NCBI RefSeq assembly: GCF_002939945.1
Contig: NZ_MDEB01000002.1
Coordinates: 594,975 to 658,974, forward strand
Source: Xanthomonas arboricola pv. populi
GTDB taxonomy: Bacteria; Pseudomonadota; Gammaproteobacteria; Xanthomonadales; Xanthomonadaceae
Length of the DNA stretch: 64,000 nucleotides
Reading direction: 5' to 3'
Shown here piece after piece: positions 37,990 through 47,098 of this stretch; positions within the stretch are counted from its first letter, which is position 1, and each line of letters opens with the position of its first letter. A program made the position numbers and the translations under genes. The notes under the pieces were generated by a model. The model ran no database searches. It was not told the DNA's origin and saw only the letters and a program-made list of their open reading frames with translations.

Positions 37990-40764
37990 ATGTTGAAGCA
38001 CAAGCGCTCCGCGCTGAGTATCGCCCTGGCCGTTGCCATCGCACCGACATTCGCCGCCGCGCAATCGGCGACGCCGGCACAAGCAACCGACACCGAACAA
38101 GCCGCTTCCGAACAAACCGCCGGCGCGGTGACCGACCTGGACAAGGTTCAGGTCACCGGCCTGCGTCGCGCGATCGAAGGTGCCATCTCGGTCAAGCGGG
38201 ATTCCACCTCGATCGTGGAAGCCATTTCGGCCGAAGACATCGGCCGGTTACCGGATGTCAGCATCGCCGAATCGCTCGCGCGCCTGCCTGGCCTGGCGGC
38301 ACAGCGTGTCGCCGGTCGCGCGCAGGTCATCAGCGTGCGCGGGCTGTCGCCGGACTTCTCCACCACCCTGCTCAACGGCCGCGAAGTGGTCAGCACCGGC
38401 GATAACCGCAGCGTGGAATTCGACCAGTACCCGTCCGAACTGGTCAGCGGCGTCACCGTCTACAAGACGCCCGACGCCGGCCTGGTCGGCCAGGGCCTGT
38501 CCGGCACAGTCGACATGCAGACCGCACGCCCGCTCAGCTACAACGAGCGCGTGATCGCCATCGGTGGCCGTTACCAACGCAATTCGTTGGGCAAGGCTGC
38601 CAACGTCGATCCGTACGGCAACCGCTTCAATGTCAGCTACATCGACCAGTTCGCCGACCGCACCATCGGCCTGACCATCGGCTACGCACACACCGACATG
38701 CCGATCCAGGAAAATCAGGTCGGCCTGTACGAACCATGGCAGCCAGTCAACGCACAGCGCCCGCGTCCCGGCGTGGCGGACGGCGTGTATTTTTCCGACG
38801 GAATCAAGGCATTGCGCCGCACCGGCAACCAGAAGCGCGACGGCGTCATGGCCACCTTGCAATACCGCCCGTCCAACGCATGGACCAGTACGCTCGACGC
38901 CTTCCACACCAAGGCCGAGCAGATCGACACTGCCAACCAGTTCGAGCTCAACCTGAGCAACTACAACGGTGGCTACACGCCGGGCCTTAACATCAGCAAC
39001 GTGCGCGTCAACGACAACAACAGCTTCATCGGCGGCGACGCTAGTGGCGTCTATCCGCTGGTCCGCGGCATGTACAACAAGCGCGAAGACACCATCGACG
39101 CGTTCGGCTGGAACAATGAGATCACTGCCGGTGTGGTCAAGATCATCGCCGACCTGAACTACTCCAAGGCTACCCGCGACGAATTGAACCTGGAGAACAA
39201 TCTCCAGCGTGCGCCCATGCCGCAGCTGGATACCGTTGGCGTATCGGTTGTCGGCAACGGTTTCTCCCAGCTTGCGCCCGGAATGGATTACTCCAATCCC
39301 GATCAGCTGTTTCTGACCAACACCATCTACGGCTCCGGCTACGGCAAGGTGCCCAGCGTGGAAGACGTGCTGAAGGGTGCGCGCCTGCAGGCCAGCTTTC
39401 CGATGCCCGAAGCGCTGAGCTGGTTCTCGGATCTGGATGTGGGCGTCAACTACGCAAACCGCGAAAAACAGAAAACCCAGCCCGAAGGCAACATCACCCT
39501 CGGCGCGCAGGGCGAATCCACCATCGCACCGGACCTGCAATACGCGCCGGTCAACCTGGGCTTTGCCGGCATCGGTGCCCTGCCCGCCTGGAACGTCCCG
39601 GCCGTGGTCTCGCGTTACATGCTGTTCAATCCCAGCGACGATGCCTCGTTCCTGGTGTCCAAGGCCTGGACCGTCGAAGAGAAGATCACCACCGCCTGGC
39701 TGCGTGCCAATCTCGATACCGAATGGGGCGATGTGGGCGTGCGCGGCAATATCGGCGTGCAGTTGCAGAGCGCCGACCAATCCTCGCGCGCCAATTACTG
39801 GGATGCGTCGCAGCCGGCGGGCAGCGAAGTGCGCCCGATCGACGAAGGCAAAACCTATCGCGACTGGCTGCCCAGCCTGAACCTGGCCTTCCAGTTCCCG
39901 TACGAGCAGACTTTGCGTTTTGCGATGGCAAAGCAGGTTGCGCGCCCACGCGTGGACCAGTTGCGCGCCTCGCTGGAATTCGGCGTCGACACCTCCACCG
40001 GCCGCCCCGGCGCCAGCGGCGGTAACCCGATGCTGGATCCCTGGCGCGCCAACGCCATCGATCTTTCCTACGAAAAATATTTCGCCGAGCGCGCCTATGT
40101 GGCCGCAGCGTTCTTCTACAAGGACCTGAAGAGCTACATCTACACCCAGAGCCGCGATAACTACGATTTCTCCGCGTTGGTCGCCGGCTACGTGCCGCCA
40201 CCGGGCTCGGCACCGGTGCTGACTACCGGCACCTTCAGCGCCCCGTTCAACGGCAAGGGCGGCACGCTGCGCGGCGTCGAACTCACCGCTTCGCTGCCGC
40301 TGGATCTGGTCTTCGCTCCCTTGGAAGGTTTCGGCATCCAGGCCAGCGCCACCTTCAACGACAGCGACGTCAAGATCCGCGACCCGGAAAGCGCCTCCAG
40401 CGTCGGTGACGGCGACATCAGCCTGCCGGGCCTGTCCGAACGCGTCTACAACCTCACCGCCTACTACGAGCACAAGGGCTTCGAAGCACGCGTCAGCCAG
40501 CGCCGCCGCTCGGATTTCATCGGCGAGATCGGCAACTTCAACGGCAACCGCACGCTGCGCTACGTGGTCGGCGAAAACATCACCGACGCGCAGATCAGCT
40601 ACAGCTTCAACGACAGCAGCGATCTTGCCGGCCTGACCCTGCTGCTGCAGGCCAGCAACCTCAGCAACTCGCCCTACCGCACCTATGCCGAAACCAAGGA
40701 CCGCCCACTGGAATACATCGAATGGGGCCGCACCTTCGTGCTGGGCGTCAACTACAAGTTCTGA
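37990..40764 (+). CDS. TonB-dependent receptor, maltodextrin type (MalA-like)
   Basis: 924-residue outer-membrane receptor of the Xanthomonas/Caulobacter carbohydrate class. The signal peptide ends at AAAQ. The plug domain spans about residues 60-180 with SIAESLARLPGLAAQRVAGR and VYKTPDAGLVGQGLSGTVD. The 22-strand barrel follows, ending with a terminal aromatic residue (GVNYKF). The ATG at 37990 follows GGGAGGGG; the frame upstream has no signal. Energised by TonB-ExbBD, it should bring maltodextrins into the periplasm, where the amylase, the six-hairpin glucosidase and GH97 act and the permease imports products. Confidence 0.92.
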   Translation: MLKHKRSALSIALAVAIAPTFAAAQSATPAQATDTEQAASEQTAGAVTDLDKVQVTGLRRAIEGAISVKRDSTSIVEAISAEDIGRLPDVSIAESLARLPGLAAQRVAGRAQVISVRGLSPDFSTTLLNGREVVSTGDNRSVEFDQYPSELVSGVTVYKTPDAGLVGQGLSGTVDMQTARPLSYNERVIAIGGRYQRNSLGKAANVDPYGNRFNVSYIDQFADRTIGLTIGYAHTDMPIQENQVGLYEPWQPVNAQRPRPGVADGVYFSDGIKALRRTGNQKRDGVMATLQYRPSNAWTSTLDAFHTKAEQIDTANQFELNLSNYNGGYTPGLNISNVRVNDNNSFIGGDASGVYPLVRGMYNKREDTIDAFGWNNEITAGVVKIIADLNYSKATRDELNLENNLQRAPMPQLDTVGVSVVGNGFSQLAPGMDYSNPDQLFLTNTIYGSGYGKVPSVEDVLKGARLQASFPMPEALSWFSDLDVGVNYANREKQKTQPEGNITLGAQGESTIAPDLQYAPVNLGFAGIGALPAWNVPAVVSRYMLFNPSDDASFLVSKAWTVEEKITTAWLRANLDTEWGDVGVRGNIGVQLQSADQSSRANYWDASQPAGSEVRPIDEGKTYRDWLPSLNLAFQFPYEQTLRFAMAKQVARPRVDQLRASLEFGVDTSTGRPGASGGNPMLDPWRANAIDLSYEKYFAERAYVAAAFFYKDLKSYIYTQSRDNYDFSALVAGYVPPPGSAPVLTTGTFSAPFNGKGGTLRGVELTASLPLDLVFAPLEGFGIQASATFNDSDVKIRDPESASSVGDGDISLPGLSERVYNLTAYYEHKGFEARVSQRRRSDFIGEIGNFNGNRTLRYVVGENITDAQISYSFNDSSDLAGLTLLLQASNLSNSPYRTYAETKDRPLEYIEWGRTFVLGVNYKF

Positions 40765-40794
40765 TGAGATGTGAACTGCAAACGATGCGCTGAT

Positions 40795-40860
40795 TGGCTA
40801 CATATTTATCTGTGGCTACGACGTTACCTGTGGCCACATCGCTAACTGTGGCTACGCTAC
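40795..40860. repeat. 18-bp imperfect tandem repeats
   Basis: Three full units starting TGGCTAC / TGGCTAC / TGGCCAC at 40795, 40813 and 40831, each ending CTG, plus a partial fourth from 40849. The unit ends vary. Confidence 0.75.
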
Positions 40861-40930
40861 CTACGCGACAATCGGCACATTACCAGGCTGGCCGGCTCCG
40901 GCGCCAGCCCTCTCCACCGGGACACCAAAG

Positions 40931-40953
40931 CCCCTCTCCCGCCGGGAGAGGGG
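40931..40953. repeat. CCCCTCTCCC hairpin element
   Basis: Perfect 10-bp stem CCCCTCTCCC/GGGAGAGGGG with loop GCC, followed by GGTTGGGGTGAGGG. This is a dispersed element common in Xanthomonadaceae and probably acts as a transcript-end hairpin. Confidence 0.75.
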
Positions 40954-41102
40954 TTGGGGTGAGGGTTCGGCACAAGCGCAACGCGCACCAATCAAGCAGA
41001 GCCAGCTCTGCTCTATCTGCTCCATGGGCGATCACCCAAGATGCGGCTTCCAACTAGAAGAACCGAATGCTCTCCTGATCAAAAAGACAACATCGACCAA
41101 AG

Positions 41103-41137
41103 AAAACCCGCTGAGGTGATACCGGCGGGTTTTATTT
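41103..41137 (+). terminator. Rho-independent terminator
   Basis: AAAACCCGC/GCGGGTTTT stem (41103-41111 with 41125-41133) with T-rich tail on the plus strand and A-rich flank on the other, so it can work in both directions. The nearest plus-strand gene is the TonB receptor. Confidence 0.8.
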
Positions 41138-41515
41138 TGGTCTAGAACTTTTCAGAGTCCAAACTTGCATCGCCCTCTGCAAAGCGCACACGGTCGGCCG
41201 CCAATCACGCAACCCTTGCGCATCAGCACTCCCCTGCGCATAGCAGTCGCTTGTAGCACCAAAACGGAACCACTCCAGGCGCCATCAGGGCCTGCCTGCA
41301 CCAACACGAATCCAAGCCACTGCTACGAGGCCGCCGGTAACGCTGACGTCCTCACAGTCAATCGCAATCCCTGTGCGGCGTTCTGGTCAAAACACCCGAC
41401 TGGCGTGGAGAACAGCACACCCTGCCTCATCCACAGAGCAAGGACCTGATCGACAGGGAATAGCCGCACAGCTGGCGTAACGCTATAAATGCTTGGCAAA
41501 CCAAGCAATCGTCAA

Positions 41516-41555
41516 CTACAAAAAAAGCGAGGCATTCCCCAAAGGAATGCCTCGC
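41516..41555 (-). terminator. Terminator of the GH13 gene
   Basis: Perfect 12-bp stem GCGAGGCATTCC/GGAATGCCTCGC with a 5-base loop, followed on the minus strand by at least six T residues. It lies about 50 bp after the GH13 stop. Confidence 0.9.
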
Positions 41556-41603
41556 TGCGTTCCAGACAATCACGCACCAACAATTAGCTGGCGCAACACA
41601 CCG

Positions 41604-43220
41604 TCAACCACCCTCGATCGCGCAAACCACCGCATGCCCGGCCAGGCGCAGGTGGCCATGTTCGATGGCTCCGCGCTCCACGCCGGGCACATCGACCTGC
41701 TTCCACGCACCAGCCGGCAGCCCAAGCTCGGCTGCGTCGGCCGACAGATTGAATGCCAGCAACATCACCTGGCCAGCATGCTCGCGCCGGAACATCAGCA
41801 CAGGCTCGGCGGTGTCGTAGAACGTGATCGCACCCTCGCGTAGTGCAGGCTCGCCCTTGCGCCAGGCCAGGAACTGGCGCACCGCACTGAGCACGGACAA
41901 CGGATCGTCCTGCTGCACGCTCACCCCATTCGCACGATGCTTCTCGACCAGCGGCAACCACGGCTTGCCGCTGCTGAAGCCTGCCGACGGCGCGTCCGTC
42001 CAAGGCATCGGCGTGCGGCAGCCATCACGGCCCTTGAAGGTTGGCCAGAAGGTGATGCCGTACGGATCGCGCAGATCCTCGAACGCCACATCCGCCTCGC
42101 CCAGGCCCAGTTCCTCGCCCTGATACAGGCAGATCGACCCACGCAGCGAACACAGCATCGCCACCACCATCCGCGCGAACGTCGACGACGCAGCGGCCCC
42201 GCCCCAGCGCGTCACCGCACGCACCACATCGTGGTTGGAAATGGCCCAACATGGCCAACCTTCCAGCATCGTGGCTTCGAGCCGGCTCACCGTCTCGCGG
42301 ATATAAGCAGCACTGTAGTCCTGCACCAGCAGCTCGAAGCTGTAGCCCATATGCAGGCGGCCATGAGCGGTGTACTCGGCAGTGGTCGCCAGCGAGTCTT
42401 CCGACGAGATCTCGCCAAGGCTCACTGCATTCGGATAAAGATCCAACAGCCCGCGCAAGCGCTCAAGGAACGCCAGATTTTCCGGCTGCGTGTTGTTGAA
42501 GTAGTGGTACTGATACGCGTAAGGGTTGTCGGCACTGAACCCACGCCCCACCCGCTTGTCGGCCGGCTTGGCCGGATTGTCACGCAGCTGCGCATCGTGG
42601 AAGCAGAAGTTGATCGCATCCAGCCGGAACCCATCCACCCCGCGATCCAGCCAGAAGCGCACGTTATCCAGCGTCGCTTGCTGCACCTCGGCGTTGTGAA
42701 AATGGAGGTCCGGCTGATCCACCAGGAAGTTGTGCAGGTAATACTGCTCACGCCGCGGCTCCCATTGCCACGCCACCCCACCAAACAGCGACAACCAGTT
42801 GTTCGGTGGCGTCCCGTCCTCGCGCGGATTGGCCCACACGTACCAATCCGCCTTTGCGTTGGTCCGGTCTTGCCGGCTCTCCTGGAACCATGCATGCGCG
42901 ATCGAGGTGTGGCTCAACACCTGGTCGATCATCACCTTCAAGCCAAGGCCATGCGCCTTGTCGAGAAGCCGATCGAAATCGTCCAAGGTCCCGAACAGCG
43001 GATCCACCGCACGGTAGTCCGCGATGTCGTAGCCGAAATCGGCCATCGGCGACTTGAAGAACGGCGAGATCCAGATCGCATCCACACCCAACCCGGCAAT
43101 GTAGTCGAGCTTGGCGATGATGCCGGGCAGATCGCCCACCCCATCGCCGTTAGAATCCAGAAAACTACGCGGATAAATCTGATAGATGACGGCCCCGCGC
43201 CACCATGGTGTCTGCGACAT
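41604..43220 (-). CDS. GH13 alpha-glucosidase (oligo-1,6-glucosidase type)
   Basis: 538-residue cytoplasmic enzyme; no signal peptide. It begins MSQTPWWRGAVIYQIYPRSF, typical of GH13 subfamilies 17/23/31. Conserved regions: DQVLSHTS (I), GFRLDAINF with the nucleophile Asp (II), LGEISSED with the acid Glu (III), and ISNHDVVR (IV). It should finish maltose and isomaltose breakdown after import. The ATG at 43220 is chosen; the frame upstream runs through the promoter and operator. Confidence 0.92.
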   Translation of the reverse strand: MSQTPWWRGAVIYQIYPRSFLDSNGDGVGDLPGIIAKLDYIAGLGVDAIWISPFFKSPMADFGYDIADYRAVDPLFGTLDDFDRLLDKAHGLGLKVMIDQVLSHTSIAHAWFQESRQDRTNAKADWYVWANPREDGTPPNNWLSLFGGVAWQWEPRREQYYLHNFLVDQPDLHFHNAEVQQATLDNVRFWLDRGVDGFRLDAINFCFHDAQLRDNPAKPADKRVGRGFSADNPYAYQYHYFNNTQPENLAFLERLRGLLDLYPNAVSLGEISSEDSLATTAEYTAHGRLHMGYSFELLVQDYSAAYIRETVSRLEATMLEGWPCWAISNHDVVRAVTRWGGAAASSTFARMVVAMLCSLRGSICLYQGEELGLGEADVAFEDLRDPYGITFWPTFKGRDGCRTPMPWTDAPSAGFSSGKPWLPLVEKHRANGVSVQQDDPLSVLSAVRQFLAWRKGEPALREGAITFYDTAEPVLMFRREHAGQVMLLAFNLSADAAELGLPAGAWKQVDVPGVERGAIEHGHLRLAGHAVVCAIEGG

Positions 43221-43275
43221 GTACGCCCCTCCAGGGCCACTGCGGGTACAGAGATGAGCACCCAGCCAAGAGCGT

Positions 43276-43323
43276 AGCGTAGCGGCGTAACAGACCCAGA
43301 GCGTGCCCGTGCATACGTATTCA
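43276..43323 (-). promoter_or_regulatory. GH13 promoter with 14-bp operator (site C)
   Basis: TGAATACGTATGCA on the minus strand (43323-43310), then exactly 28 bp, then TACGCT at 43281-43276 as a -10 candidate. It is the third copy of the operator in the locus, 90 bp before the gene. Confidence 0.7.
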
Positions 43324-43499
43324 TGAGCAGCCACATATGTCACGACTCAGCGGCTTTTTGCTCAGGTCACGCAGTTAATGAAGCGGCGTATGCGGCATGG
43401 GAGCATCGTCTGCGTACCTGAAAATAGACATATTCTGCACGCTGAACGATATACACGGGCAACCAAGTAATGGTTCACCAACCACAATAAACGATCGCC

Positions 43500-43803
43500 T
43501 CATAAGGACTCTCAGAGTCACCGTCACCGTTTGCGTGATCACCGAGCTGATCCCGTCGGTCATCGTCCAGTACAACTGCGGAGAACCTTTGGCCATGCTA
43601 GTGGCCAATCCGATGATCAGCGCCGCCCGCAGTGCCGTCACCACCAACCCCATCGCCGCCTCGCACGACTGGCCGATCACGATGCGGTAGCCACGGATGA
43701 AGATTCGAAGCGTCAGTACGTCAATGACACCGTACCGACCCAGGCGGTCGTGCGCTGCAACAACTTCCCATTGAAAGATGGAAATTTCTTCGCGCAGGTC
43801 GCA
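43500..43803 (-). pseudogene. virB6 5'-part remnant
   Basis: The minus strand carries sequence clearly related to the first third of virB6 (48370-48660 area). In one frame it reads QWELLQRTTAWVGTVSLT-like (LLQRTTAWVGTVSLTY). After a frameshift it reads AAMGLVVTALRAALIIGLA and SMAKGSPQLYWTMTDGIS. There is no start, no full frame and no 3' part. It lies just downstream of the effector gene. Confidence 0.85.
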
Positions 43804-43884
43804 GGAAATAGAGCCAAGGCGGACATTCCTGACTGCCTTGGCGACTTACCAGATCGCTGAAACGCAACGACCAACACGCCCGAT

Positions 43885-45180
43885 TTACATGGACATCGAA
43901 CGTGAAGCAGTTTCCTGTGCCTGCACCTGAGTGGCCTGACGCTGGCTTTCCTCGGCTGCTTGCCGGCTACTGTTTTCCAACGATTGATTCTGCGCTTGGC
44001 TGCGATCCACAAAAATCCGCTGCATTGCCGGGTCGGTCATCTCGCCCTGCACTGCGAAGAAGCCGTCGCCGCTCTTATTGGGCACCACATGGTCGATGCG
44101 TTGGAGACCGCTGACCTTGGACTCGAACACGATTTGCCCGGCTGCCTGCTCTAGTTCTTTGCGGTTGGCAAAGCCGCCACGTTCACCCAGCGCCTCAAGC
44201 TTGCTCACCGCGCCGTTGTACATCGCGTTGTCGGGATGGCGAGGGTCAGACAACAAGGGGCTGGAGGCTGCCTGTGCCTGTGCAGCAGGCGCGGCCGTGT
44301 GCTCAGGTTGCTTGGGTGTCGCCTGGGTCAACGCCTTGGCCAAAGCGGCCTGGGTCTGCTGACCTGCGACGCCGTCTATCTGCAACCCGTGCTCGCGCTG
44401 GAATTGCTCAACCGCGTGCTTGGTGTTGCCGCCAAAGTCGCCATCAGGCTTCAAGGGTTTGCCATCGCGGCCAACGGCGCCGAGTTGCGCAAGTTGGCCT
44501 TGCAACTGCTTCACTTGTTCGCCGCGCTCGCCTTGTTCGAGCTTGCCATCATTGGACTTCGAAACTTGATGGGATGTCGAACCAGACGTCACGCTGTGCT
44601 TGAGGTCGACCCCATCGCGCTTGACGCTTTCGATCAAATCGGGAACGCGACGTTCCCAATTGCCCGCATACTCCTCGCATTCCTTGGCTGCCTTCACGCT
44701 CCAGGGTTTGCTAGGAGTAACTCCGTTGACCACGCGCCGCGCGTTGTAGACATCATGACTATCATTATCGATGTAGCGATCAAGAGGCTTGCCTGTAAAT
44801 AAGCCGTCACGCATACCTACAACTAGAACCTTTGCAGCGATTTCCGGTTGCTTGGCCATGTCCGGGCTGCGGACCATTTCACCGTTAAGGCCTAGCAACT
44901 TATCGAACTTCGCATAGTTGTAGTCATGGGTAAGATGTACGTAACCACGGCCATAGAACTCCTCGCCGCCGCTATATCCAAGCTTGCGCGCTTGGCTGCG
45001 TCCGAAATCTTCTTCAGGCGCCTGAAAATTACGCGTCTCATGTTGAGCCGTCGCCAACATGTACGATATTTGCTTTGGATCTGTCACACCGTTCTCAAGA
45101 GCGGTTTTGACGATCAACCTAACAGAAGACTCCCGATCCACACCAAAGCCTTCGGTGCTCCGACCACGTCCATCGCTCAT
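43885..45180 (-). CDS. X-T4SS effector, peptidoglycan hydrolase with XVIPCD (Xac2609-like)
   Basis: 431-residue toxin delivered into rival bacteria by the X-T4SS. Domains: a GH19 lysozyme-like domain at about 15-185 (ATAQHETRNF with predicted catalytic Glu48, FYGRGYVHLTHDYNYAKF), a peptidoglycan-binding domain at about 211-284 (QGERGEQVKQLQGQL, DGDFGGNTKHAVEQFQ), and a C-terminal XVIPCD at about 308-431 (SGLQRIDHVVP, FFAVQGEMTDPAMQRIFVD, then a Gln-rich tail), the signal that VirD4 recognises. No Sec signal is present. It matches Xac2609 of X. citri in size and architecture. Its immunity gene lies 105 bp upstream. Confidence 0.95.
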   Translation of the reverse strand: MSDGRGRSTEGFGVDRESSVRLIVKTALENGVTDPKQISYMLATAQHETRNFQAPEEDFGRSQARKLGYSGGEEFYGRGYVHLTHDYNYAKFDKLLGLNGEMVRSPDMAKQPEIAAKVLVVGMRDGLFTGKPLDRYIDNDSHDVYNARRVVNGVTPSKPWSVKAAKECEEYAGNWERRVPDLIESVKRDGVDLKHSVTSGSTSHQVSKSNDGKLEQGERGEQVKQLQGQLAQLGAVGRDGKPLKPDGDFGGNTKHAVEQFQREHGLQIDGVAGQQTQAALAKALTQATPKQPEHTAAPAAQAQAASSPLLSDPRHPDNAMYNGAVSKLEALGERGGFANRKELEQAAGQIVFESKVSGLQRIDHVVPNKSGDGFFAVQGEMTDPAMQRIFVDRSQAQNQSLENSSRQAAEESQRQATQVQAQETASRSMSM

Positions 45181-45285
45181 AGTATTCTCCGTACCTGCAT
45201 ATCATTAGAATTTGTTGTTGCATCTACCGGCATTGCAGACCCGAAGATGCCTTGCATGTACTCACTACCAATTACCAATCACTTC

Positions 45286-46089
45286 CTAGTTGGACACCTC
45301 CTTCATTTCACCGTCTTGAAGCCGCTCGATCTTTTTCTTCGGATTAGCCGGATCATTCGTGTCTTCGGTTAACCGCTCTATCAGCACTGCCTCGTTATTC
45401 TTAAGCTCGTAGGTATCGAAGACGTGGATACAACATCCATCACCAGAAGTAGACGTCAGCATATTTCCTTTCACGGAGAATAGACCGTTGGCCATTACCG
45501 TAATATCGGATAGCGACTCATTGAAAACAAGGGTTTTCTGCGCAGCATCGAAAAGATAGACACTGTAAGAGGGACCACCATAATTACCCTCTTTTCCAGA
45601 CCACACCACTACATCTTCGTGCCCATCGCCATTGATATCTGTCAAAATGATTGAGTGGCGGTTCTTCTTGTAAGTGTCGTCTAACGGACCATGATAGAAC
45701 GTGGAGTTACTATCCAAGTACAAAGCCTCAGGCTCCAGTGCAATCGGCTTGGCTCCGGGGAATGTCACCTCCACGACCGGCGAACGGTTACATAGCATGA
45801 TCCCTGGGCTATCTTCGCTGCAGCCCTGCGCCTTGATTGAGACAGCAATGCCGTTGATATCTGCGCTTATCTCGCCCCGGTCGTTGAGCTTGGCATTGAC
45901 AGTAGATTGCATTTTCAAGTCCTTTTGCGGCGAGGATTCAGGCTTTTTGCCAGTTTGATCTTGGGCGGATAATTTCGCTCCGTCAGCCTCTGCGGACGGA
46001 GTATTGCCAGGACTGCACGCTGTGATCGAGATGACGCAAGCTAAATACAGCGCCCCCACGACCGCTCTTGCTAGTGTACGTTCCACCAT
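45286..46089 (-). CDS. Periplasmic immunity lipoprotein (Xac2610-like)
   Basis: 267-residue lipoprotein that protects the producer from the neighbouring effector. A lipoprotein signal (MVERTLARAVVGALYLACVI) ends with lipobox ITAC near residues 23-26. A low-complexity linker follows, then a beta-rich domain with the EF-hand-like calcium loop DINGDGHEDVVVW near 145-157. The lack of an Asp at position +2 favours outer-membrane sorting. Sequence and position match the known inhibitor Xac2610. The ATG at 46089 is chosen over the one at 46104 to give a normal signal. AT content is visibly higher than in the T4SS core. Confidence 0.93.
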   Translation of the reverse strand: MVERTLARAVVGALYLACVISITACSPGNTPSAEADGAKLSAQDQTGKKPESSPQKDLKMQSTVNAKLNDRGEISADINGIAVSIKAQGCSEDSPGIMLCNRSPVVEVTFPGAKPIALEPEALYLDSNSTFYHGPLDDTYKKNRHSIILTDINGDGHEDVVVWSGKEGNYGGPSYSVYLFDAAQKTLVFNESLSDITVMANGLFSVKGNMLTSTSGDGCCIHVFDTYELKNNEAVLIERLTEDTNDPANPKKKIERLQDGEMKEVSN

Positions 46090-46197
46090 AGAAAATCCTT
46101 CCAATTCAAATCAATATTTCTTAAATACCAGCTCCGAACAAATTGTGCCCGCCTCTCGGTTCGCGACACTTTGCTAGCGGCATTTATGACAGAAAAA

Positions 46198-46686
46198 TCA
46201 GAGCTTCTTAAAGATGGGATCGCTGCAAGTTGACATTGCAATTTTACAATCTCCTCCCGAATTCTTCTCGCAAGTTTTCGTTGCTCTGGATTCCACATCA
46301 TTCAAGGATGGGCCTCCAGTTATCGCCCCCTTACCACGACTAGAAGCAGGCGACGCAATGGCAGCACACTGATTATGAAACCTCAACACGATGGTACATT
46401 GCATGCCAGCCAATTTTTGGCAGTTTTGCAGGGCGGCATCTTCAGCCTCTTTGCTAGTGAGACGCCCCTTAGTGTAACCAGCATCGCCATTGTCAGCGAT
46501 GGCAATGGCACCCCATGTTTTTATCCACTCACCCGTAGGCCGCGGCGGCGGAGCAGGAATGTCTCCTCTTGATGTCCCAGAATCAGGCCCACATTGTGGA
46601 CTGCCAGGCGCAACACCAACTGGACACGCCGTTTGCGCAAACGCAAACGCAGGAATAACCACTAATAATAAAATAATTTTATGCAT
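46198..46686 (-). CDS. DUF4189 exported protein, copy b
   Basis: 162-residue exported protein; signal peptide MHKIILLLVVIPAFAFAQ. The mature part is a DUF4189 domain with GEWIKTWGAIAI, SKEAEDAALQNCQ and FHNQCAAIASPAS, and several Cys likely to form disulfides in the periplasm. It is a paralogue of the protein at 47099-47608. The ATG at 46686 lies 1 bp after the stop of a virB6 remnant, exactly mirroring the virB6-DUF4189 order next door. Function unknown; an immunity or T4SS accessory role is inferred from position only. Confidence 0.85.
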   Translation of the reverse strand: MHKIILLLVVIPAFAFAQTACPVGVAPGSPQCGPDSGTSRGDIPAPPPRPTGEWIKTWGAIAIADNGDAGYTKGRLTSKEAEDAALQNCQKLAGMQCTIVLRFHNQCAAIASPASSRGKGAITGGPSLNDVESRATKTCEKNSGGDCKIAMSTCSDPIFKKL

Positions 46687-46687
46687 T

Positions 46688-47027
46688 TTAACCCCGCTGC
46701 CTATCCACGTTATTAGCGTTACCCATTTTACCGCTTGCGGCATGGCTAGGATTGGACTCATCGCCCGAAACTCGGCCACTCACTTGAGGGACAGGAGTAA
46801 TTTCATAACGTTGATTATCCCTAGCCGGCGCCGCCGGCTCACAAGGCCGCCCAGCTGCCGGAGACTGACCTGCCCGATCCAGCTGCCCCAGCGCCGAGTA
46901 CGCCGTGAACTGGCCCAGCGTGCCCTGGAAGAAGGCTGCTGCTATTGGTGGTGCCGTGATGATCGGTGTGGTCACCACCAATCCTCCCCCCTCCTTGCTA
47001 CAGAGCCATGCCGACGCCGCCGCCCAT
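46688..47027 (-). pseudogene. virB6 3'-part remnant
   Basis: Homologous to the C-terminal third of virB6: LVVTTPIITAPPIAAAFFQGTLGQF here against LVLTTLILTAPPMAAAFFQGTLGQF in the intact gene (compare in two parts). A CAG codon (MALQQGG in virB6) has become TAG at 47000-46998 (MAL-stop-QGG). Homology stops at about 47027, so the first two thirds are missing. The tail has diverged. Confidence 0.9.
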
Positions 47028-47098
47028 AAGGAATGCGTTAAATCTCACGTAAAAATAGTAATTCACCATTATTAAATTTAAATTAACTGGCACGCAAT
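47028..47098. other. AT-rich spacer
   Basis: About 70 bp, very AT-rich, between the virB6 remnant and DUF4189 copy a. No gene or hairpin seen; it probably holds the breakpoint of the virB6 duplication. Confidence 0.4.

Larger units (their letters stand above)
40765..41603. other. Intergenic region between the TonB receptor and GH13 genes
   Basis: 839 bp between two convergent genes. It holds an 18-bp tandem repeat, a REP-like hairpin and two terminators, listed separately. The frame at 41165-41449 (+) has no protein-like features and I do not call it a gene. Confidence 0.6.

Noticed and set aside
38248..40473. 741-codon minus-strand open frame opposite the TonB receptor
   Set aside because: Antisense shadow; the receptor frame carries plug and barrel motifs.
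41165..41449. 94-codon plus-strand frame between the receptor and GH13 genes
   Set aside because: Irregular composition, no ribosome site, surrounded by terminators and repeats.
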